Assembly (NCBI GenBank): GCA_036394195.1
Contig: DASWFO010000004.1
Span: 1 to 32,422, forward strand
Length of the DNA stretch: 32,422 nt
Reading direction: 5' to 3'
Source: DATJPD01 sp036394195
GTDB taxonomy: Bacteria > Pseudomonadota > Alphaproteobacteria > CACIAM-22H2
A program made the position numbers and the translations under genes. Below the pieces are notes generated by a model. It made no database searches. It was given only the letters and a program-made list of their open reading frames with translations, and was not told the DNA's origin. Position 1 is the stretch's first letter. Each line of letters begins with the position of its first letter. Below, in pieces: positions 1 to 8,351 of this stretch.

Positions 1-37
1 TCACCGACACCTCCCGCGTCCCGGCTCTTCGCGGCCG

Positions 38-53
38 AGCTCCGACTGGAGCT
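38..53 (-). terminator. Possible weak hairpin downstream of mntH
   Basis: AGCTCC and GGAGCT (6 bp) are separated by a 4-base loop, 24 bases beyond the mntH stop. No T-tract follows on the minus strand, so an intrinsic terminator is doubtful. Nothing else is seen in the first 76 bases. Confidence 0.2.
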
Positions 54-76
54 TAGCAGATCAGGTCGCGCGACGG

Positions 77-1429
77 TCAGTCCCCGCCGAACCAGCCGCG
101 AATCCCGATGCCGCCGACCTCGAGAACCAGCACGGCGTTGAGCAACAGAACGACCACCATCCCGATGACCGCCGCGGCATTGGTGAACGGTCCGTTGGCG
201 AACGGGCCCATGAGGTCGGCACGCCGCGTGAACATGAACAGCACGATCATGGGCAGCGGCAGCACGATGCTGAGGACGACCTGGCTGAGCACCAGCGCCT
301 GCGTCGCGTTGACCCCAAGCGCCACGACAATGAAGGCCGGGACCATCGTCACCAGCCGTCGGACCCAGATTGGAATCCGGAAGCCGACGAAGCCCTGCAT
401 GATCACCTGGCCGGCCATGGTGCCCACCGTCGAGCTCGATACGCCCGAGGCCAGGAGCGAGATCAGAAACACGCCGGCGGCGGCGACGCCGAACAGCGGG
501 GCCAGGGTGTGATAGGCGGCTTCGATCTCCGACACCTCGCTATGGCCGGAGTGAAAGGCGCTCGACGCCATCATCAACATCGCCATGTTGACCAGGCCGG
601 CAAGGGCGAGCGCGACGATGACTTCCGTGTTCGAGATCCGGACCAGCTCGCGCTTGCCGCGTTCATCGAGCCCGGGAGTGCGCGCCTGGGTCAGGGCCGA
701 ATGCAGGTAGACCGCGTGCGGCATGACCGTGGCGCCGATGATGCCGACCGCGAGCACCAGCGCTCCGCTGTCCGGAATTCGCGGCACGACGGCGTGCAGG
801 GCGGCGGCACGCCAGTCGATGGGTTCGATGAACAGCTCGACCAGATAACAGAGGGCGATGACGGCGACCAGATTGCCGATGATCAGCTCGACCGGCCGGA
901 AGCCGTATCGCTCGAACATCAAGATCCCGCAGACCAGGATTCCGGTCGCGATCATCCCGACCAGAAGCGGCAGATGGAAGAGCAGCGACAGACCCAGGGC
1001 ACCGCCCAGGAATTCGGCCAAATCGGTCGCCATGGCCGAAATCTCGCTGATGATCCACATCGCCCAGACCACCGGCCGCGGAAACTGCTCGCGGCACATC
1101 TCGGCGAGGTTCAGCCCGGTGACGATCCCGAGCTTCGCCGACAGCGCCTGAAACAACATCGCAATGAAATTGGCGACGACGATGACCCAGAGCAGGTCGT
1201 ATCCATACTTGGCGCCGGCCTGGATATTGGTCGCGAAGTTCCCCGGGTCCATATAAGCGATCGACGCGACGACCGCGGGACCGGCGAAGGCGAGGTACGA
1301 GCGCCAGCCGCGACGCTCTCCCGAGAGCACGGCGCGCGCCACCGCCGCCGTCCGCTCCGACAGCGAGCCCTGGCCGGGGATCGACACCGGCTTGGGGTCC
1401 TTCACGCCCCGCCTCGTCACATCGTGCAT
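77..1429 (-). CDS. mntH: NRAMP-family divalent metal (Mn2+/Fe2+):H+ symporter MntH
   Basis: Imports Mn2+ (and Fe2+) with protons across the inner membrane. The 450-residue product has about 11 hydrophobic segments. The NRAMP metal-site signatures are visible: DPGN at residues 61-64 in the first helix and MPH at 236-238 in the sixth. Length is slightly above the usual 410-440 because of a polar N-terminal tail of about 40 residues. I chose the ATG at 1429. The open frame extends upstream to 1534, but that stretch is Arg/Pro-rich, unlike the family, and would run into the divergent gene. A weak GAG lies upstream of the ATG. The gene is divergent from a MarR-type regulator with about 94 bp between the starts, so control by that regulator is possible, although Mn transporters are usually regulated by MntR or Mur/Fur. 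Family assignment is firm; exact metal preference is inferred. Confidence 0.9.
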   Translation of the reverse strand: MHDVTRRGVKDPKPVSIPGQGSLSERTAAVARAVLSGERRGWRSYLAFAGPAVVASIAYMDPGNFATNIQAGAKYGYDLLWVIVVANFIAMLFQALSAKLGIVTGLNLAEMCREQFPRPVVWAMWIISEISAMATDLAEFLGGALGLSLLFHLPLLVGMIATGILVCGILMFERYGFRPVELIIGNLVAVIALCYLVELFIEPIDWRAAALHAVVPRIPDSGALVLAVGIIGATVMPHAVYLHSALTQARTPGLDERGKRELVRISNTEVIVALALAGLVNMAMLMMASSAFHSGHSEVSEIEAAYHTLAPLFGVAAAGVFLISLLASGVSSSTVGTMAGQVIMQGFVGFRIPIWVRRLVTMVPAFIVVALGVNATQALVLSQVVLSIVLPLPMIVLFMFTRRADLMGPFANGPFTNAAAVIGMVVVLLLNAVLVLEVGGIGIRGWFGGD

Positions 1430-1523
1430 CGTGATCTCAGGGGATCGGTTTTCGCTGCAGCCTGCCTCGAAACGCACGGGCGATCGTATGGTATTTTGCC
1501 GCGCCCGACCAGGACACGGAGCA
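1430..1523. promoter_or_regulatory. Divergent intergenic region mntH / marR
   Basis: This 94-bp spacer must hold both promoters. An A/T-rich core around 1485-1497 includes TATGGT, which could be a -10 element for marR, but no good -35 box accompanies it. I see no perfect palindrome of 10 bp or more that would mark a MarR or MntR site. Confidence 0.35.
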
Positions 1524-2054
1524 ATGAGCGGCAAACCGACACGCGGAAAACCTCAGCCTTCACGCGGACCCGCGTCTGCGGCGCATGCCGACCTCGATCT
1601 CCTGCAGCGGCAGGGGCGCGGGATCGGCAAATTGCTGCGGCTTGGCCACCGCGCCTATTGCGTCGCGATGCAGCGGGAGCTGGTGGGGCACAACTTCACG
1701 CTCAGCGAATGGCGCCACCTGCGCACGCTCTACGACGAAGACGGGCTGACCCCGGTCGAAATCTCGCAGCGCATCGGCATCGAACGGGCGTCGTCGACGG
1801 CCGTGTTGCAGAGCCTGGAGCGGCGGCAATTGATCCGGCGCGTGCGCAGCCGGAAGGACCGCCGCAACCTGCATGTATTCCTGACGCCGACCGGCGAAAA
1901 GCTGCGCGGCACGCTCCTGCCCTGCGCCGTCGCGGTCAACGGCGCCGCCCGCAACGGACTGTCGAACGACGACGTATTTACGTTCTTCCGCCTGATCCGG
2001 ACGATGATCGCGAACCTGGAGCGGCCGGCGGGCCGGCGCGGCCCGATGGACTGA
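1524..2054 (+). CDS. MarR-family transcriptional regulator
   Basis: Cytoplasmic DNA-binding regulator of 176 residues. The central part (about residues 55-125) reads as a MarR winged helix: FTLSEWRHLRTLYDEDGLTP, then ISQRIGIERASSTAVLQSLE as the recognition region, then a basic wing with RKDRRN followed by the family-typical LTPTGEKL. I chose the ATG at 1524, with GGAG just upstream. An open frame exists from 1392 but overlaps the start region of mntH and lacks family similarity. The first 20 residues are basic and probably disordered. Ligand and target are unknown. Its divergent placement makes mntH or the gene itself the first candidate target. Confidence 0.85.
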   Translation: MSGKPTRGKPQPSRGPASAAHADLDLLQRQGRGIGKLLRLGHRAYCVAMQRELVGHNFTLSEWRHLRTLYDEDGLTPVEISQRIGIERASSTAVLQSLERRQLIRRVRSRKDRRNLHVFLTPTGEKLRGTLLPCAVAVNGAARNGLSNDDVFTFFRLIRTMIANLERPAGRRGPMD

Positions 2055-2084
2055 CGCCGGCCGCCCGCGGCTGGACTTCGGCCG

Positions 2085-3455
2085 CTATTCCGCCGCGACG
2101 GCCTTGCCTTCGCCGAGCCACGGCCGGTCCGCGAGCCGCGCGGTATTGAGGCGGTGAATCGCGAAACACACGATCGCGCCGCCGACGAACGGAAGGGCGG
2201 ACCACATATACAGCTGTTCGACCGGAAGCGTTGCGAACGACGCGCCGACCAATGGCCCGACGATCGAGCCGATCCGCCCGAGGCCGAGCTCCCATCCCGA
2301 GCCGTTGGCACGCAGCGACGTCGGATAGACCAGGGCGCCGGCGACGTTGATGCCGGACTGGATCCCGAGCACCAGGAACCCGGCAAAGAAGGTGGTGACC
2401 AGCAAGGCCGTCGACGACACCAGCCCCGCATGCCCGATATAGCCGACGACGGGAACGGCCAGGACGAACAGGATCGAAATCGCCAGGAAGCGCTTGCGCT
2501 CCAGCCACCGGCACATCAAGAGCGCGCCGACCGTGCCGCCGACCTGCAGCACGGCCCCCGCTTGCGCGGCGGTCGCCGGCGGCAGATGGGCCGCCGTCAA
2601 CAGGGTCGGCGTCCAGCTGAGAAGGAAGAAGTAACCCATCAGGTTCAGGGCAAACAGGAGCCAGAGCAGCGGCGTGATCAGGGTCAGGCCGTCGCGGAAC
2701 AGATACGCCGGGTTGAAGCCCGAGTATTGCTGCTGCTCGTCCTCGAGCACGAAGCGCGCGTTGGGCGGGACAACGAGGCCGGGGCGAATGTCGGCCAGCA
2801 GCTTCTCCATCTTGCCGCGCAGGCTTTCACGGAGCGCCATGTACTTGACCGATTCGGGCAGGCCGAACAGAGCCGCAAGGCCGATGACGATCGGCGCGAT
2901 GCCGCCGACCTGGAACAGCAGCGGCCAGCCGTGGTCCGGCACAAGCTTTGCGGCGATGAAGCCCGGAATGGCGCCGCCCAGCGGCACGCAGCCGACCGCG
3001 ATGATGGCGAGCGTCGCCCGCAGGTGACGCGGCGCCGATTCGGCGTTGATCGCGACCACGTTCGGGATCACGCCGCCGATGCCGATGCCGGCAAGGAGCC
3101 TCAGCCAGAACATCTGCTCGAGGTTGGTCGCATAGGCGGCGGCCAAGGTGAAAACGCCGAACCAGATATTGGCGCCGACGAGGGCCGCCTTGCGGCCGTA
3201 GCGGTCACCGACGAATCCGAAGATGGCCGATCCGATGAGGATGCCGACCAGGCTCGAGCTGAACACGGGGCCCAGGTCGCGCATGGTGACGCCCCAGGAC
3301 TTCACGAGGTACGGCGCGGCAAAGGCGATGGCACCGATGTCGTAGCCATCGATCAGGACGATGAAGAACGACCAGATGAGGATCTTCATCTGGAAAGAGC
3401 TCAAGCCCCGCTCATCGAGCAGGCGCGAGACTTGCACCACCGGTTGATCGACCAT
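2085..3455 (-). CDS. MFS transporter, aromatic acid:H+ symporter (AAHS)-like
   Basis: Inner-membrane secondary transporter of 456 residues with 12 predicted helices. The first helix carries DGYD (residues 36-39), typical of PcaK/BenK-type aromatic acid:proton symporters. The loop between helices 2 and 3 has the MFS motif GFVGDRYGRKA (80-90). Later motifs (RLLAGIGIGGVIPNV, LPESVKYM) also fit this subfamily. The start at 3455 is preceded by GGAGG five bases upstream. It lies 84 bp downstream of the CocE-like hydrolase on the same strand and probably shares its transcript. The context suggests it imports the hydrolase substrate or a released organic acid; the true substrate cannot be read from sequence. 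It is convergent with the MarR gene, with 30 bp between stops. Confidence 0.85.
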   Translation of the reverse strand: MVDQPVVQVSRLLDERGLSSFQMKILIWSFFIVLIDGYDIGAIAFAAPYLVKSWGVTMRDLGPVFSSSLVGILIGSAIFGFVGDRYGRKAALVGANIWFGVFTLAAAYATNLEQMFWLRLLAGIGIGGVIPNVVAINAESAPRHLRATLAIIAVGCVPLGGAIPGFIAAKLVPDHGWPLLFQVGGIAPIVIGLAALFGLPESVKYMALRESLRGKMEKLLADIRPGLVVPPNARFVLEDEQQQYSGFNPAYLFRDGLTLITPLLWLLFALNLMGYFFLLSWTPTLLTAAHLPPATAAQAGAVLQVGGTVGALLMCRWLERKRFLAISILFVLAVPVVGYIGHAGLVSSTALLVTTFFAGFLVLGIQSGINVAGALVYPTSLRANGSGWELGLGRIGSIVGPLVGASFATLPVEQLYMWSALPFVGGAIVCFAIHRLNTARLADRPWLGEGKAVAAE

Positions 3456-3539
3456 TGTTTCCTCCCAGGCTTTCGGCCGTTATGGGCCCGCCCCAATCCG
3501 TTGCCGTGCAGGTTTACACAACGACATGCGGCCGGGCAA

Positions 3540-5168
3540 TCAGCCCGTTTTCAGGACCGGCAGCACCAGATGCGAAGCGTGCTCCGCGTCATGATGGATG
3601 GTGTCGGTGCCGATCTTGTCCGGCCGGTAGACATGGCCGAACAGACCGTCGGTCACCGGCGAGTCAGCGCAGCTGACCTCGACCCGGATCCGGCTGCCCT
3701 GCTTGAAAATATGGGCGATCGGCTGCAGCGCGATCTCGATCTTGTAGATCTTGCCCGGCTGCAGCGGCGTCGATGCCGCATGGGTGTAATAGGGGCTGTG
3801 GTTCGTGTTCCGGCGTGGATCGCGCTCCATGTGCGAGGCGCGCAGCCAGCCTTTGGTCACGATGGCATAGCGCGGCTGCAGGCCTTTGCCGCGTTCGTCG
3901 GAGCCTTGCGCGAACTGCTCGGATAGCTTGACGATAAAATCCATGTCGGTCCGCGTGGAGGATGCGTGGAGCACAACCTTGGCGTGACCGGCGATCTCCA
4001 TGTCCGCCGGCAAGGGCGCGCCGGTGAAGGTCAGCACGGCGCGCGCCGGATCCGGGCCTTGCGGTCCCAGCGGCACGTTGCCCAAGACCCATTTCGGATT
4101 GGGATAGGAGTAGGAGACGCTGCCACCGCCGGCCGGCGCCGCGCCGTCCAGGGCGCCGTCGTTCACGGACGCGACCGACCCGCTCGGCCCCTTGGCGAAA
4201 TAGAGCGGCCTGTACGTCACGCCAGGCGGCGGCCAGGTCTCGAACGCGCGGACGATGTTCGTGTTGCGGATCGCGTATTCGACGTTCGGCCGGGTCGCAT
4301 AGCTCGTCTTGGCCCCTTTCAAATACATATCGTAGAACGGTAGCAGATATTTCTTGTGGAACTCGACGTCGGCGAAATCGATGGCCGAGGAGAACGCCGT
4401 CGCCGTGCCGGTGATGGCGAGCTTCTTCGGCGCGTTCAGCATTTGATAGCCGCGGATGTTGCCATCGAGATGCAGGTCCTGCTTGGCCCACACGCCGATC
4501 GAGAACACTGGCACCTTGATCTTGTCGATCTGCTCGATCGCGGCACGCTCCTTCCAATAGTGGTCGTAGAGCGGATGCCGCTGCACCTCGAGCATCATGT
4601 CGTCGGGCACCTGGCGCGGGTGCTGGCCGTTGGCCGGGTAGAGATTGGCCACGCGCAGGCTCGCATTGAACCAGTAGTACAGAAAATTGCCCTCGATCCC
4701 GCCGGGATAGCCCATGAACCGATAGGGATCGTTCAGGCCGTCATAGAGGCCGAGGCAGGCGAGGTGCGGCGGGTTCTGAATCCCCATGAACCATTGCGAC
4801 ATGGCGAAATAGGACTGACCGATCCCGCCCACCTTGCCGTTGCTCCACGGGCGGGTGCCGATCCATTCGATGACGTCGTACAGGTCCTGCTGCTCGTTCC
4901 GCCCCAGGAACTCGTAGTTGCCCTGGGAGAAGCCGGTGCCGCGCACGTCCGCCTGCACATAGGCATAGCCCTGGTCCACGTACCATTCGATCGGTCCGGT
5001 CTCGCGCCACAGGAACATCGGCTGCGCCGGCAGCTCATTGTTGTCATAGCGATAGGGGGACGGGGCAAACAGGGCCGGAAACGGCCCGGCGCCGTCGGGA
5101 CGATAGATGCGGACGGCGATCTTCACGCCGTCCCGGACCGTGATCTGGACGTCCTTCTCGTGAATCAT
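3540..5168 (-). CDS. CocE/NonD family (peptidase S15-like) alpha/beta-hydrolase
   Basis: Hydrolase of esters or amides, 542 residues. The N-terminal half is an alpha/beta-hydrolase: RDGVKIAVRIYRP opening strands, ADVRGTGFSQG (73-83), and the nucleophile elbow GGIGQSYF with Ser119. The C-terminal half is the jelly-roll X-Pro dipeptidyl-peptidase domain. The closing stretch HHDAEHASHLVLPV resembles the end of the domain in CocE (cocaine esterase) relatives. No signal peptide is seen, so it is probably cytoplasmic. The ATG at 5168 has a strong AGGGAGGAG ribosome site. The gene is divergent from an IclR regulator and upstream of an AAHS transporter, suggesting a small catabolic module for an imported ester or amide. 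Family assignment is secure; substrate unknown. Confidence 0.88.
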   Translation of the reverse strand: MIHEKDVQITVRDGVKIAVRIYRPDGAGPFPALFAPSPYRYDNNELPAQPMFLWRETGPIEWYVDQGYAYVQADVRGTGFSQGNYEFLGRNEQQDLYDVIEWIGTRPWSNGKVGGIGQSYFAMSQWFMGIQNPPHLACLGLYDGLNDPYRFMGYPGGIEGNFLYYWFNASLRVANLYPANGQHPRQVPDDMMLEVQRHPLYDHYWKERAAIEQIDKIKVPVFSIGVWAKQDLHLDGNIRGYQMLNAPKKLAITGTATAFSSAIDFADVEFHKKYLLPFYDMYLKGAKTSYATRPNVEYAIRNTNIVRAFETWPPPGVTYRPLYFAKGPSGSVASVNDGALDGAAPAGGGSVSYSYPNPKWVLGNVPLGPQGPDPARAVLTFTGAPLPADMEIAGHAKVVLHASSTRTDMDFIVKLSEQFAQGSDERGKGLQPRYAIVTKGWLRASHMERDPRRNTNHSPYYTHAASTPLQPGKIYKIEIALQPIAHIFKQGSRIRVEVSCADSPVTDGLFGHVYRPDKIGTDTIHHDAEHASHLVLPVLKTG

Positions 5169-5223
5169 GCTCCTCCCTTCGCGGCCGTTGGTTCGGCCGG
5201 CTTGTCGGCAGCGCCACTCCTTA

Positions 5224-5252
5224 AATGAACATGTTCAGTTCGCGGCCGTCAA
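5224..5252 (-). promoter_or_regulatory. Candidate promoter of hydrolase-transporter operon
   Basis: On the minus strand TTGACG (5252-5247, 5/6 match to -35) is followed after 17 bases by TTCATT (5229-5224, weak -10). The 12-bp palindrome at 5226-5237 overlaps the -10 element. This is inference from spacing alone. Confidence 0.35.
5226..5237. promoter_or_regulatory. Perfect 12-bp palindrome, candidate IclR operator
   Basis: TGAACATGTTCA is self-complementary. It lies in the 130-bp divergent gap between the hydrolase gene (start 5168) and the IclR gene (start 5299). IclR-family proteins commonly bind short dyads in such gaps and control both directions. The assignment is from position and symmetry only. 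Confidence 0.5.
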
Positions 5253-5298
5253 CGACGGCCTGGGTGCACGGGGCCCCCGAGTCCTCTATCCTCGCCCG

Positions 5299-6114
5299 AT
5301 GCCGTCGTTCACCACCGACGACTCTCCGGCGGGACATGCCGACCCGGCCACGAAGGACCGGCAATTCGTGACCGCGCTGGCGCGCGGCCTCGAGGTTCTG
5401 CGCGTGTTCACGCCGCAGGACGGCCTGCTCGGCAACCAGGAGATCGCGGCGCGCACCGGCCTGCCGAAGCCGACGGTGTCGCGGCTGACCCGCACGCTGA
5501 CCAAGCTCGGCTACCTTGCGTATTCCGAGCGGCTCGGGAAATACCGGCTGGGTACCGGCACGCTGGCGCTCGGCTATTCGGTGCTGGCGAACATGGGCGT
5601 GCGTCAAGTCGCGCGGCCATTCATGCAGGAGCTGGCGGAGTATGCCGGCGCCTCGGTGTCGCTCGGCGGACGCGATCGCCTCGACATGATCTATCTCGAG
5701 CACTGCCGGCCGGCGACCGCGGTGACGCTGCGGCTCGACCTCGGATCGCGAATCCCGATCGCCACCACGGCGATGGGCCGCGCCCTGCTGGCCGCACTCC
5801 CCGCGGGCGAACGGCAATATCTGGTCGACCATATCGCGAGGCACGATCCGGCACAGTGGCCGACGATCCGCGGCGGCATCGAGCAGGCCGTCGAGGATCT
5901 CAGGACGCGCGGCTTCACGACCTCGGTCGGCGACTGGCAGTCGGACGTCCACGCGGTCGGCGTGCCGATGACGCCGCCGGACGGGTCCAGCATCCTCGCG
6001 TTCAATTGCGGCGGCCCGTCCTTCCTGTTCGAGCGCAAGAAGCTGCTGAACGACCTCGGCCCGCGGCTGGTCAATCTCGCCCGCAACGTCGAAGCCGCCC
6101 TGATGCGCGGCTGA
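5299..6114 (+). CDS. IclR-family transcriptional regulator
   Basis: DNA-binding regulator of 271 residues. An N-terminal winged helix (about residues 22-85) contains ALARGLEVLRVF, then QEIAARTGLPKPTVSRLTRT as the helix-turn-helix, then LGYLAYSERLGKYRLG as the wing. The C-terminal GAF-like effector domain contains the family-typical LDLGSRIPIATTAMGRALLAAL and ends with the LFERKKLLNDLGPRLVNLA helix. I chose the ATG at 5299; the frame is open from 5167, but the extra 44 residues lack family similarity and overlap the divergent promoter. The gene is divergent from the CocE-like hydrolase/AAHS operon, which it likely controls. Effectors of the family are often aromatic or other small organic acids; the one used here is unknown. 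Confidence 0.9.
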   Translation: MPSFTTDDSPAGHADPATKDRQFVTALARGLEVLRVFTPQDGLLGNQEIAARTGLPKPTVSRLTRTLTKLGYLAYSERLGKYRLGTGTLALGYSVLANMGVRQVARPFMQELAEYAGASVSLGGRDRLDMIYLEHCRPATAVTLRLDLGSRIPIATTAMGRALLAALPAGERQYLVDHIARHDPAQWPTIRGGIEQAVEDLRTRGFTTSVGDWQSDVHAVGVPMTPPDGSSILAFNCGGPSFLFERKKLLNDLGPRLVNLARNVEAALMRG

Positions 6115-6123
6115 GTGCCGGGC

Positions 6124-7353
6124 TCAGGCCCCGCCGCCCACCTCGCCGCTGATCACCGCACCGAACAGCTCCCACCGCTCGCCGGTGAAGCGCGCCATCT
6201 GCATCTGCTCGATTGGGAAGAAGTCGTGCGGCCCGGTGTTGACCCTGATGCCCGGAAGCAGGACGCCGATCTCGAGGTTCTTCAGGTTGGCCGCCTGCTT
6301 CATCACGTTCTCGCGGGTCACGGTGTCGCCGCATTGTTTCAGCACCTGCTCCAGGGTCTGCGCCGCCGCGTAGCCGTAGACGGTGTAGGTGCTGGTCTTG
6401 TCGCCGTCGGGGTAATATTTGTCGATGAACGCCGACCACGTCTTCATCGCCGGGTCGTTGGTCCAGGTCGGGTCGCTGCCGTCCTTGTGGTAGAAGGTCG
6501 TGATCACGCCTTTCGAGTTCTCGAGACCGGCGGGCTTCAGCACCCCGCCCAGAGAATTCCCGACGTTGTTGACGATGTTGAGCGCCGGCTTCCAGCCGAT
6601 CTCGCCGACCTTGCGGATCGCTTGCGCTGCGAATTTCGGCGTCGCCACGTTGATGAAGATGTCGGCTCCCGACGCCCTCAGGTTCACGACCTGGGAATCG
6701 ACCGTCGGATCGCCGGTCTCGTAGGGCGCTTCGGCGACGACCATGGTCGCCTTGGCTCCCAGTCCGTCCTTCAGACCCTTCAGCAGGTCCTTGCCGTAAT
6801 CGTCGTTCTGATACAGCACGGCGATCTTCCCGTTCGGATGATTCTGCAGGATGTATTTGGCGTAGATGCGGCCCTCGCTCTGGTAATTCGGCTGCCAGCC
6901 CATGGTCCACGGGAAATGCTCGGGATCGCCCCATTTCGTGGCCCCGGTGGCGACGAAGATCTGCGGCACCTTCTTGGCGTTCATGTATTTCTGGATCGCC
7001 GTGTTCGACGGCGTGCCGAGGCTCTGGAAGATCAGCAGCACCTCGTCGCTTTCGACGAGCTTGCGCGCCTGCTCCACCGCCTTGGGCGGCGAATAGCCGT
7101 CGTCGTAGGAGATAAAATTGATCTTGCGGCCGTTGATGCCGCCCTTGTCGTTCAGCATGGCGAAATACGCGGCCTCGGTCTTGCCGATGGCGCCATAAGC
7201 CGACGCGGGGCCGCTATACGGCATGATGCTGCCGATCTTGATCTCGCGATCGCTGGCGCCGGGGTCGTATTTCGTCTGGGCCGCGGCGGGCATCGACAGC
7301 GCCGCGAGACCGGCGGCGGCGGTCAGGCAGAACTCGCGTCGGCGGATGGTCAT
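6124..7353 (-). CDS. ABC transporter substrate-binding protein, Leu/Ile/Val (LivK/HAAT) type
   Basis: Periplasmic ligand-binding protein of 409 residues, peripla_BP_6 family. The N-terminus MTIRRREFCLTAAAGLAAL has a twin-arginine-like signal, with probable cleavage after PAAAQ near residue 26. The mature protein begins with EIKIGSIMPYSGPAS, the classic opening of this family, and later has the KPALNIVNN and YGYAAAQTLEQVL segments. The ATG at 7353 has a strong AGGGAGGA site and overlaps the livM stop by 4 bases (ATGA), so the frame extending to 7410 is spurious. It is the last gene of the livGFHM operon. Relatives bind not only branched amino acids but also aromatic acids, urea and dicarboxylates. 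Its position beside a pim-like beta-oxidation operon suggests a carboxylic-acid ligand (inference). Confidence 0.9.
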   Translation of the reverse strand: MTIRRREFCLTAAAGLAALSMPAAAQTKYDPGASDREIKIGSIMPYSGPASAYGAIGKTEAAYFAMLNDKGGINGRKINFISYDDGYSPPKAVEQARKLVESDEVLLIFQSLGTPSNTAIQKYMNAKKVPQIFVATGATKWGDPEHFPWTMGWQPNYQSEGRIYAKYILQNHPNGKIAVLYQNDDYGKDLLKGLKDGLGAKATMVVAEAPYETGDPTVDSQVVNLRASGADIFINVATPKFAAQAIRKVGEIGWKPALNIVNNVGNSLGGVLKPAGLENSKGVITTFYHKDGSDPTWTNDPAMKTWSAFIDKYYPDGDKTSTYTVYGYAAAQTLEQVLKQCGDTVTRENVMKQAANLKNLEIGVLLPGIRVNTGPHDFFPIEQMQMARFTGERWELFGAVISGEVGGGA

Positions 7354-8351
7354 GGTATCCTCCCTTCGGTAACGGTTGGCGCGTGGGTGCGGCGGACGAC
7401 GCGGCTCCACAGGAGCCGGGCGAAGCCGGCCGCACCCGATGGCATGAGATAGATGACGAGCAGCAGGATCAGGCCGTAGACCGCGCCGGCGAGGCCTTTG
7501 GAGACCTGCTCGGCGATGTTCGGCACGAACAAGATGAACAATCCGCCGACGACCGAGCCGGCGATCGAGCCGACGCCGCCGACCACGAGCCCGACCAGGA
7601 GCGAGACGGACAGCAAAAAGGTGAAGCTGTCCGGGGCCACGAACTGCACGGCGATGGCGCCGAGAGCGCCGGCGATTCCGGTGTAGAGCGCGCTGACGCC
7701 GAAGGTCAGCGACTTATACAGCGCCGTGTTGATGCCCATGAGCCGGGCCGCGACCGGATGCTCGCGGATCGCCAGCATCGCCCGCCCCGTCCGGCCACGC
7801 ACCAGATTGCGCGCACCGGCGAACAGCACCAAGAGGACGGCGAGCGTGAAATAGTACAGCCACTGGTCGGCGTTGAGGGGCAGGCCGGGCGGCGGATCGG
7901 GTTTCAGGATCACGATCCCCTGAACGCCGCCGGTGAAGGGCTCCAGCGGCGACGACTTGAGGATCTGCGGCGTCGCCAGGGCCAACGCGAACGTCGCCAG
8001 GGCGAGGTAGATTCCCTCGAGACGAAGCGCCGGCAGGCCGAACAGGAAGCCGAACCCGAAACACGCAAGGCCCGCGACCGGCAGCGTCCAATAGTACGCG
8101 ACGTCCCAGCGGTCCATCAGGATCGCGGCGGTGTAGGCGCCGATGGCGTAGAACGCGCTGTGCCCGAGCGAGAACTGGCCGTTGAACCCGGTCAACAGAT
8201 TGAGGCCGAGGATGGCGATGCTGTAGATCATCACCAGGGTGAGCTGGAACACGACGAAGTTCTTCAGCAGCAGCGGCAGGACAAGCGCCACCACGAGCAC
8301 CGCGCCAAGCGCCAGCGGACCGGGGGCGGGGCGTGCGCCTGGTGTCATCAT
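7350..8351 (-). CDS. livM: ABC transporter permease, LivM type
   Basis: Inner-membrane permease of 333 residues with about 9-10 hydrophobic helices. The family signature LNLLTGFNGQFSLGHSAFYAIGAYTAA is visible near residues 50-75, and GGVGSIAGSVVGGLFI appears toward the C-terminus at the conserved ATPase-contact region. The C-terminus extends about 20 residues past the last helix. The first ATG abuts the livH stop directly, and the stop overlaps the next gene by 4 bases, which indicates tight translational coupling. It pairs with LivH to form the membrane channel. Symbol given by family; the substrate is not necessarily a branched-chain amino acid. Confidence 0.9.
   Translation of the reverse strand: MMTPGARPAPGPLALGAVLVVALVLPLLLKNFVVFQLTLVMIYSIAILGLNLLTGFNGQFSLGHSAFYAIGAYTAAILMDRWDVAYYWTLPVAGLACFGFGFLFGLPALRLEGIYLALATFALALATPQILKSSPLEPFTGGVQGIVILKPDPPPGLPLNADQWLYYFTLAVLLVLFAGARNLVRGRTGRAMLAIREHPVAARLMGINTALYKSLTFGVSALYTGIAGALGAIAVQFVAPDSFTFLLSVSLLVGLVVGGVGSIAGSVVGGLFILFVPNIAEQVSKGLAGAVYGLILLLVIYLMPSGAAGFARLLWSRVVRRTHAPTVTEGRIP

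Noticed and set aside
6112..6126. A bidirectional terminator between the IclR and binding-protein stops.
   Set aside because: Only a 5-bp CTGAG/CTCAG stem is present, with no T-tract on either strand.
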